A stretch of 64,000 nucleotides of DNA from Pseudomonadota bacterium. GTDB lineage: Bacteria > Pseudomonadota > Gammaproteobacteria > Burkholderiales > JAJZQI01. The stretch's first letter is position 1, and each line of letters begins with the position of its first letter. Both the position numbers and the translations under genes were made by a program. Location: contig JAJZQI010000010.1 of the NCBI GenBank assembly GCA_021851875.1, positions 46,217-110,216 on the forward strand, in the 5' to 3' direction. Shown here in pieces: positions 56,769 through 64,000 of the stretch. The notes beneath the pieces are model-generated. The model did no database searches, was not told the origin of the DNA, and saw only the letters and a list, made by a program, of their open reading frames with translations.

Positions 56769-57995
56769 ATGCCAGCAGTAGCAATAGTAGGCGGCGGGCC
56801 AGCCGGGCTGATGGCGGCGGAAGTGCTGTCGCAGGCGGGCATACAGGTGGACATATACGACGCCATGCCCTCGCTCGGGCGCAAATTCCTGCTGGCCGGC
56901 GTGGGCGGCATGAATATCACCCACTCGGAGGCGTCCGCGCCTTTCCTTGCCCGTTACGGCAACCGTGCAGCCGACATCCAACCCTGGCTGGAGGCCTTTG
57001 GCCCGGATAATCTACGCCAGTGGGTGCATGGACTCGGCATCGACACCTTCGTCGGCTCGTCTGGCAAAGTTTTCCCGACCGACATGAAAGCCGCGCCGCT
57101 GCTGCGCGCCTGGCTCCATCGATTAAGACAGGCCGGAGTGCAGTTACATGTGCGCCACCGCTGGCTCGGCTGGAATGCCGACAACGCCCTGCGCTTTGCC
57201 ACCCCCGCAGGAGAAATCGCCATCAAACCCGACGCCACCGTATTGGCCCTCGGCGGCGCCAGCTGGAGCAAAATGGGTTCGGACGGCGCCTGGGTGCCGT
57301 GGCTGACCGAACGCCACATCAATATCGCCCCACTGCAACCCGCCAACTGCGGTTTTGATGTAGCCGACGGCTGGAGCGACTACCTGAAAGACAAATTTGC
57401 CGGCCAACCGCTCAAGTCTGTGGCCCTGTCATTCACCGACCACACCGGGCAGCGACACAGCCGCAAGGGCGAGCTGATGCTGTCCAACACAGGCATCGAG
57501 GGGAATCTGGTCTACGCTTTGTCTTCTGCCTTACGCGATACCCTCGCCGCGCAAGGCGGCATAACCGTGCAGCTTGATCTGCTGCCGGACTGGCCCAGCG
57601 AGCGGGTAGAGAAGGAAATCGCCCACCCGCGCGGTTCGCGTTCGCTCTCCAGCCACCTGGCCAGCCGCCTGGGCCTCAAGGGCATCAAAACCGCGCTGCT
57701 GCACGAACTGCTGCCGGCCGAAACGCTGCACCAGCCCGCACAACTGGCACATGCGGTAAAATCGCTGCCATTGACGCTTACTGCCCCTCGCCCCATCGAC
57801 GAGGCCATCAGCACCGCCGGCGGCGTGCGCTTTGAAGCGCTGACCGATGGCCTGATGCTGCAAAATTTACCCGGCGTTTTCTGCGCGGGCGAAATGCTCG
57901 ACTGGGAAGCCCCCACCGGCGGCTACCTGCTCACCGCCTGCTTTGCCAGCGGGCGTGTGGCGGGACACTCTGTGTTGAATTACTTGGCGAAATAA
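56769..57995 (+). CDS. HI0933/PP_4765-type flavoprotein
   Basis: A 408-aa NAD(P)/FAD-dependent oxidoreductase-like protein. The FAD motif is AIVGGGPAGLMAAEVLS (about 5-21), with LGRKFLLAGVGGMNITHSE, the ATVLALGGASWSKMGSDG segment and a C-terminal GVFCAGEMLDWEAPTGGYLL, which closes the FAD site. The pattern fits the PP_4765 subgroup of HI0933-like flavoproteins. Substrate is unknown. It follows higA by 12 nt and precedes another flavoprotein by 2 nt. Confidence 0.85.
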   Translation: MPAVAIVGGGPAGLMAAEVLSQAGIQVDIYDAMPSLGRKFLLAGVGGMNITHSEASAPFLARYGNRAADIQPWLEAFGPDNLRQWVHGLGIDTFVGSSGKVFPTDMKAAPLLRAWLHRLRQAGVQLHVRHRWLGWNADNALRFATPAGEIAIKPDATVLALGGASWSKMGSDGAWVPWLTERHINIAPLQPANCGFDVADGWSDYLKDKFAGQPLKSVALSFTDHTGQRHSRKGELMLSNTGIEGNLVYALSSALRDTLAAQGGITVQLDLLPDWPSERVEKEIAHPRGSRSLSSHLASRLGLKGIKTALLHELLPAETLHQPAQLAHAVKSLPLTLTAPRPIDEAISTAGGVRFEALTDGLMLQNLPGVFCAGEMLDWEAPTGGYLLTACFASGRVAGHSVLNYLAK

Positions 57996-57997
57996 AC

Positions 57998-59653
57998 ATG
58001 CTGCGACTGACCGAAATCAAACTGCCCCTCACCCACAAGCCGGAGGAATTGCGCGCTGCCCTCCTCAAGCGGCTCGGCATCGAGGACAAGGCACTGCTTG
58101 GTTTCAGCATTTTCAAGCGCAGCTACGACGCGCGCAAAAAAGACAATCTGCTGCTGGTCTACAGCGTGGATGTAGAGGTAACAAACGAAGCGGCACTGCT
58201 GAAAAAACACGCCAGGGACCACCGCCTCAAACCCACACCCGACATGCAGTACCAGTTCGTCGCCCAGGCGCCGGACAACCTGCCTTCGCGCCCCGTCATC
58301 ATCGGCTTCGGCCCCTGCGGTATTTTCGCCGCGCTGGTGCTGGCGCAAATGGGCTTCAAGCCCATTGTTTTAGAGCGGGGCAAGGCCGTACGCGAGCGCA
58401 CGCAGGACACCTGGGGCCTGTGGCGCAAAAACAAGCTCAACCCCGAATCCAACGTGCAGTTTGGCGAAGGCGGCGCCGGCACCTTCTCCGACGGCAAACT
58501 GCACAGCCAGATCAAAGACCCCAAGCATTACGGTCGCAAGGTGCTGACCGAGTTTGTCAAAGCCGGCGCGCCGGAGGAGATTTTATACATTTCCAAGCCG
58601 CACATCGGCACATTCAGGCTGGTCGGCATGGTGGAAGAAATGCGCCATGAAATCGAGCAACTGGGCGGCGAAATCCGTTTTCAGCAACGCGTGACCGATC
58701 TTATCATCGAAAACGAACAGGTTCGCGGCGTGACGCTGGCAAGCGGCGAAACCCTGGCAACCGATCACGTCGTCCTGGCGCTGGGCCACAGCGCGCGCGA
58801 CACCTTCGAAATGCTGCACGGCAGAGGCGTATTCATGGAAGCCAAGCCGTTCTCCATCGGCTTCCGTATCGAGCACCCGCAATCCATCATCGACCGCGCC
58901 CGCCTCGGCCCCAACGCCGGCAACCCGCTGCTGGGCGCAGCCGATTACAAACTGGTACACCACGCCAAAAACGGTCGTGCCGTGTACAGCTTCTGCATGT
59001 GCCCCGGCGGCACGGTGGTCGCCGCCACCTCGGAACCCAACCGCGTGGTCACCAACGGCATGAGCCAGTATTCCCGCAACGAACGCAACGCCAATGCGGG
59101 TATTGTGGTGGGTATCACCCCGGAAGATTTCCCGCCGGGTGTGCTGGGCGGCATGGAACTGCAACGCCAGCTCGAATCACGCGCCTTTGAACTGGGCGGC
59201 GGCACTTATGAGGCCCCGGGCCAGCGCGTAGGCGATTTCCTCAAGGGCCAGCCGTCCACCCAACCGGGCAGCGTGGAACCCTCCTACAAACCCGGCGTGC
59301 ATCTCACCGACCTCGCCACCGCGCTGCCCGACTACGCCATCACCGCCATCCGCGAAGCCATCCCCGCCTTCGACCAGCAGATCCACGGCTTCGCCATGGA
59401 AGACGCCATGCTCACCGGCGTGGAAACCCGCACCTCATCGCCTGTACGCATCACCCGCGGCGGCAATTACCAGAGCCTCAACACCAAAGGCCTGTACCCC
59501 GCCGGCGAAGGCGCGGGCTACGCCGGCGGCATTCTCTCCGCCGGCGTGGACGGGATCAAGGTCGCCGAAGCCGTGGCGCTGGATTATCTGGGCAAGACAC
59601 CGGAAACCGCTTCGACTCAGCCGGCGGATGGGGATTGCGGCTGTGTGATGTGA
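57998..59653 (+). CDS. FAD-dependent dehydrogenase (COG2509 type)
   Basis: A 551-aa flavoprotein. The N-terminal ~85 residues (LRLTEIKLPLTHKPEELRAA, then FKRSYDARKK) are the small domain typical of this family. The FAD motif IIGFGPCGIFAALVLAQMG follows at about 97-115, with NVQFGEGGAGTFSDGKLHSQ and SFCMCPGGTVVAATSEP. The C-terminus NTKGLYPAGEGAGYAGGILS closes the cofactor site, and the protein ends in DCGCVM. Function is unknown; it is probably co-transcribed with the flavoprotein upstream. Confidence 0.88.
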   Translation: MLRLTEIKLPLTHKPEELRAALLKRLGIEDKALLGFSIFKRSYDARKKDNLLLVYSVDVEVTNEAALLKKHARDHRLKPTPDMQYQFVAQAPDNLPSRPVIIGFGPCGIFAALVLAQMGFKPIVLERGKAVRERTQDTWGLWRKNKLNPESNVQFGEGGAGTFSDGKLHSQIKDPKHYGRKVLTEFVKAGAPEEILYISKPHIGTFRLVGMVEEMRHEIEQLGGEIRFQQRVTDLIIENEQVRGVTLASGETLATDHVVLALGHSARDTFEMLHGRGVFMEAKPFSIGFRIEHPQSIIDRARLGPNAGNPLLGAADYKLVHHAKNGRAVYSFCMCPGGTVVAATSEPNRVVTNGMSQYSRNERNANAGIVVGITPEDFPPGVLGGMELQRQLESRAFELGGGTYEAPGQRVGDFLKGQPSTQPGSVEPSYKPGVHLTDLATALPDYAITAIREAIPAFDQQIHGFAMEDAMLTGVETRTSSPVRITRGGNYQSLNTKGLYPAGEGAGYAGGILSAGVDGIKVAEAVALDYLGKTPETASTQPADGDCGCVM

Positions 59654-59660
59654 GTTTCAC

Positions 59661-59692
59661 GTAGGGTGCAATAAGCGAAAGCGCATTGCACC
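59661..59692 (+). repeat. REP-like palindrome 1
   Basis: GTAGGGTGCAATAAGCGAAA followed by GCGCATTGCACC. The outer GGTGCAAT-like arms are complementary around GCGAAAGC, and GTAG is at the 5' end, as in REP elements tied to RAYT transposases. Confidence 0.75.
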
Positions 59693-59706
59693 AAACACCC
59701 CCACCC

Positions 59707-60237
59707 TCAATCCTCATATCCCGGCAAATCCCCCTCCCCACCCGCCCAATCCGCCGGATAAACACCCCGCTCCGCCAAGTGGTGAAATGTCGAATACGGC
59801 CAATCACACACCCGTGCAATAAGCCCATGCTTTACCGGGTTGATATGCACATAATCCATGTGCGCACGAAAATCCCGCTCATCCCGGATCAGGTGTTCCC
59901 AATAGCGGCGTTGCCAGATTCCCCGTTCTCCTCTTGCCGCCCGCACAGTTGAGATTCGCTCCGTACGCGGTAACGTTTTGGAAAACCCCATCTTTATCAA
60001 CCGCCACCGCGTGGCAAAATCCGCATCCCCATCCGGCAGTTCAATCACACAATGAATATGATCGGGCAACACCACCCAGCCATGCATCACAAACGGATGG
60101 CGCAAGCGGACAGAGCGCACCACCTCCCGCAACACATCAACGTGCCGCACCAGCAAATCATTGCCGTGCCGTTGCAGCAGATTCACGGTAAAGAAATAAG
60201 TACCACCCGGATGCCAGGCGCGGCGGTAATCAGGCAT
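59707..60237 (-). CDS. REP-associated tyrosine transposase (RAYT)
   Basis: A 176-aa Y1/HUH nuclease of the IS200-like RAYT family. The HUH motif is LPDHIHCVIEL and the catalytic Tyr lies in MDYVHINPVKHGLI. MPDYRRAWHPGGTYFFTVNLLQ and WQRRYWEHLIRDERDF are typical. Four REP-like palindromes flank the gene, which fits a domesticated enzyme that mobilises REPs. It is full length and appears functional. Confidence 0.92.
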   Translation of the reverse strand: MPDYRRAWHPGGTYFFTVNLLQRHGNDLLVRHVDVLREVVRSVRLRHPFVMHGWVVLPDHIHCVIELPDGDADFATRWRLIKMGFSKTLPRTERISTVRAARGERGIWQRRYWEHLIRDERDFRAHMDYVHINPVKHGLIARVCDWPYSTFHHLAERGVYPADWAGGEGDLPGYED

Positions 60238-60255
60238 GGTCAGTCAATTTTCGTT

Positions 60256-60279
60256 GTAGGGCGCAATTCGTATTGCGCC
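60256..60279 (+). repeat. REP-like palindrome 2
   Basis: A shorter variant: GTAGGGCGCAATTCGTATTGCGCC shares the GTAGGG head with palindrome 1 but has GGCGCAAT / ATTGCGCC arms. It lies just upstream of the transposase start. Confidence 0.65.
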
Positions 60280-60332
60280 GCATGTGCATTTAGCGAAATG
60301 TCATGGTAAATCAATCCATACTACGCGGGCTC

Positions 60333-60363
60333 GTAGGAGGCAATAAGCAACGCGCATTGCACC
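60333..60363 (+). repeat. REP-like palindrome 3
   Basis: GTAGGAGGCAATAAGCAACG followed by CGCATTGCACC, a degenerate copy of palindrome 1 in the same orientation. The loss of full arm complementarity suggests decay. Confidence 0.6.
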
Positions 60364-60402
60364 AAAGTTTATGCCTCCATTACACAATCCTACCAAGATT
60401 AA

Positions 60403-61965
<1,563 letters not shown>

Positions 61966-62014
61966 TTTCAGCCTTTCACCGGCTGCGGCAGCCTCAACCA
62001 GTTATAGAGCCTCT

Positions 62015-62045
62015 GCTGGCCGGGCGCCCCCGGCCTACAGCTTTT
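62015..62045 (+). terminator. Possible terminator after purB
   Basis: A GGCCGGG / CCCGGCC stem with a 4-nt loop is followed shortly by CTTTT. The spacing to the T-tract is not ideal, so it may also be a repeat-derived hairpin. Confidence 0.4.
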
Positions 62046-62083
62046 AATTACTCACAACTCTTAGAATCGACTACCATTTCTTT

Positions 62084-62941
62084 ATGGCGTGTCGATCCCC
62101 CCTTCTTCTCCGCACCACCCTCGCTTTCCTTTGCCTGCTCACCATGCTGGTGGCTACGCGAGAGTCTTTTGCCTTTGAATCACCGCTTGATCTCAAAGCC
62201 ATCTATCACGCGCAAGTAGACCGGCAACTGGATATCCCGCCGGAGGAGCAGAACTATTACGCCGGGCAACTCACAACGGCCCTGGCGCAGGCCGGTCTCA
62301 ATAATCTGCCGCCACAATATGTCGTACTGGTTGACCGCAGCCCGCAGGTGCAAGCCGTTTTCCTCTACTGGCTGCCGGATGCCGGCCTGCCGCAACTAAT
62401 CGGCGCTTCGCCAGCCTCTACCGGACGGCAGGGCGGCTTCATGTACTACGAAACACCGACAGGCGTGTTTGAGCACAGCCTGAACAACCCGGATTTCCGT
62501 GCCGAAGGCACGGAGAATGCCCAGGGCATTATGGGCTATGGCAGCAAAGGAATGCGTGTTTATGACTTCGGCTGGGTCAGGGCGCAACGCACCTGGCGGT
62601 CCGGGGAGGGAATCATGCGTCTGCAGATGCACGCCACAGACCCGCGTTACCTGGAGCAGCGCCTGGGCAGCGTGCAATCGATGGGCTGCATCCGCATCCC
62701 CGCCACGCTGAACATTCTGATCGACCACTACGGCCTTCTCGATGCCGACTACGATACAGCCGGACCCGAAGGGCGACAGAACTGGGTTTTACTGCCAAAC
62801 CGCGGGCCCACTCCCTGGGCCGGGCGCTATCTGGTCATTATCGACAGCGAGCGCGCCGCGCGGCCAGCCTGGTCACCCAACCCGCTGAAACCGGTCAAAC
62901 CGCCCAAACGCCCTGCTAATACTGCAGGCCGACAGCCCTGA
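62084..62941 (+). CDS. L,D-transpeptidase (YkuD) family exported protein
   Basis: A 285-aa protein with an N-terminal signal sequence (LLLRTTLAFLCLLTMLVA) and a YkuD catalytic domain. Cys202 in QSMGCIRIP and His183 in LQMHATD match the H-x(n)-S-x-GC-x-R active site. It would form or modify 3-3 peptidoglycan cross-links or lipoprotein links in the periplasm. No LysM domain is seen. The C-terminus is rich in Pro/Lys/Arg. It lies between purB and the thioredoxin-like gene. Confidence 0.82.
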   Translation: MACRSPLLLRTTLAFLCLLTMLVATRESFAFESPLDLKAIYHAQVDRQLDIPPEEQNYYAGQLTTALAQAGLNNLPPQYVVLVDRSPQVQAVFLYWLPDAGLPQLIGASPASTGRQGGFMYYETPTGVFEHSLNNPDFRAEGTENAQGIMGYGSKGMRVYDFGWVRAQRTWRSGEGIMRLQMHATDPRYLEQRLGSVQSMGCIRIPATLNILIDHYGLLDADYDTAGPEGRQNWVLLPNRGPTPWAGRYLVIIDSERAARPAWSPNPLKPVKPPKRPANTAGRQP

Positions 62942-63025
62942 CAATCGCACGGTCAGTCTTGAAAATTCGCCTTATCAACCCCATAGTCTCACCATCTCGT
63001 TTTACCGCATTCACAAGGACTTTTT

Positions 63026-63883
63026 ATGGGCGCATTTGCACTTGACGTTTCTTCTGCCGACTTCAACCAGATTGTCATTGAAGGCTCGAAGCAGGTTCCG
63101 GTCATTGTCGATTTCTGGGCCGAATGGTGCGGTCCGTGCAAGGCCCTGAAGCCCATTCTGGAAAAACTGGCCGAGGAATACCAGGGCAAGTTCATTCTCG
63201 CCAAGGTCAACTCGGACGAAAATCAGGAGCTGGCCAACCGCTATGGCGTGCGCGGCATTCCCAACGTGAAAGCCTTCTTCAAGGGCGAGCTGGTGGACGA
63301 GTTTTCCGGCGCCTTGCCGGAAGGTGCGGTGCGTGAATTCCTCGACAAGCTGATTCCCTCGCCGGCGGATGAGGTGCGGGAAGCGGCCATGCAGGTCTAC
63401 CGGGAACAAAACGACAGCGGCCGCGCGCTGCAAATGCTGGCCGAGGCGTCGAAACTGGACCCGCAAAACGAACGCGTGCGCATCGATGCGGCGGAAATCA
63501 TGCTCGACAGCGGCAAAGTGGACGAAGCCAAACGCCTGCTGAACAGCCTGTATACCACAACGATTGCCGAAGCCCGTGTACAGAAACTGCTGGCGCGACT
63601 GGAATTTGCCGCCAACAACGGCGACAGCGACACAGCCGAGCTGGAGGCACGCATCGCCAAGAACGAAAACGACCTGGCTGCCCGACTTGAACTGGCCAAG
63701 GCGCTGGTTAACCTGCAACAATTTGCGCCGGCGATGGATCAACTGCTGGAAATCATTGCCCGCGACCGGGCATTTGAAGACGATGTGGCCAGAACCACCA
63801 TGCTCACCATTTTCAACCTGCTGGGAGGCGCCGGTCCGCTGGTCAGCGAATACCGCAAAAAACTGGCAAGCGCCCTCAACTGA
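63026..63883 (+). CDS. cnoX: Thioredoxin/TPR co-chaperone CnoX (YbbN)
   Basis: A 285-aa protein with an N-terminal thioredoxin domain followed by TPR-like repeats (about 115-285; ALQMLAEASKLDPQNERVRI, ARLELAKALVNLQQFAPAMD). Thioredoxin active site is WCGPC with Cys35 and Cys38, whereas E. coli CnoX lacks this pair, so this version may be redox-active. CnoX/YbbN works with GroEL to hold oxidised clients. The start follows AAGGA. A tandem repeat begins directly after the stop. Confidence 0.9.
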   Translation: MGAFALDVSSADFNQIVIEGSKQVPVIVDFWAEWCGPCKALKPILEKLAEEYQGKFILAKVNSDENQELANRYGVRGIPNVKAFFKGELVDEFSGALPEGAVREFLDKLIPSPADEVREAAMQVYREQNDSGRALQMLAEASKLDPQNERVRIDAAEIMLDSGKVDEAKRLLNSLYTTTIAEARVQKLLARLEFAANNGDSDTAELEARIAKNENDLAARLELAKALVNLQQFAPAMDQLLEIIARDRAFEDDVARTTMLTIFNLLGGAGPLVSEYRKKLASALN

Positions 63884-63884
63884 C

Positions 63885-63966
63885 GGGTAGTGGGTAGTGG
63901 GTAGTGGGTAGTGGGTAGTGGGTAGTGGGTAGTGGGTAGTGGGTAGTGGGTAGTGGGTAGTGGGTA
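63885..63966. repeat. Heptanucleotide tandem repeat (GGGTAGT, ~11.7 copies)
   Basis: Uninterrupted GGGTAGT units start one base after the cnoX stop codon and run for 82 nt. The G-runs at regular spacing could form a G-quadruplex. Copy number is likely to vary by slippage. Confidence 0.97.
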
Positions 63967-63980
63967 AATTGTAACCGCGC

Positions 63981-64000
63981 CTCCCTACTCCCTACTCCCT
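63981..64000. repeat. Facing CCCTACT repeat at the window edge
   Basis: CTCCCTACTCCCTACTCCCT, cut by the window end, is built from the near-complement (AGTAGGG) of the preceding heptamer, separated by 14 nt. The pair has the same purine/pyrimidine mirror layout as the block at 42897-43042. Confidence 0.8.

Overview
The window is GC-rich, densely packed bacterial chromosome, most likely from a betaproteobacterium (Nitrosomonadales/Neisseriales side). The reasons are the obgE-proB-CNP1-like-rppH neighbourhood at the left end, the icd / rluE-nudJ-mnmA block, and a CRISPR repeat and tracrRNA that closely resemble those of Neisseria type II-C loci. The species cannot be fixed from the sequence alone. 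No rRNA or tRNA gene was seen.

Layout. (1) 0-20 kb is core housekeeping: obgE, proB, rppH, ubiX, tcdA, two tandem Kef-type antiporters, a TatD nuclease, mutY, clsB with a ybhP-like partner, nadA, nudB and aspS. (2) 20-32 kb is a defence island. It holds a complete compact type II-C CRISPR-Cas system: a tracrRNA divergent from cas9, then cas1, cas2, an array terminator and 37 identical repeats. Beyond the array come two small coupled ORFs, a Phd/PIN toxin-antitoxin pair, an AbiEi/AbiEii pair sitting between remnants of a type I restriction system, and a MazE-like antitoxin whose MazF toxin gene is broken. (3) 32-44 kb returns to core and accessory genes: an M18 aminopeptidase, a HigBA pair split by a MITE-like element, a chemoreceptor, a Nif3 protein divergent from a DegS/AlgW-type protease, an Orn/Lys/Arg decarboxylase, dcd and mrp. 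(4) 44-56 kb has a decayed PAS/Fis-type regulator, a DUF2892 protein, clpA-clpS, a cold-shock gene, icd facing rluE-nudJ-(secreted hypothetical)-mnmA, a periplasmic DsrE-like protein, a GST and acnB. (5) 56-64 kb has a second HigBA pair, two flavoproteins, a RAYT transposase with four REP-like palindromes, purB, an L,D-transpeptidase and a thioredoxin/TPR co-chaperone, ending in a heptanucleotide tandem repeat.

How the genes work together. In the CRISPR locus, Cas1-Cas2 would acquire spacers. Each repeat ends (minus strand) in an extended -10 box, so crRNAs are probably started individually inside the array and stopped by a hairpin plus T-tract just before cas2. The tracrRNA, transcribed away from cas9, pairs with the repeat. 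The island also shows layered decay (hsdM, hsdR and mazF fragments), which suggests that successive defence modules were acquired and partly lost at one site.

Limits. All family calls come from reading motifs and recalled family patterns. No database search was run. Promoter and operator calls are pattern-based.
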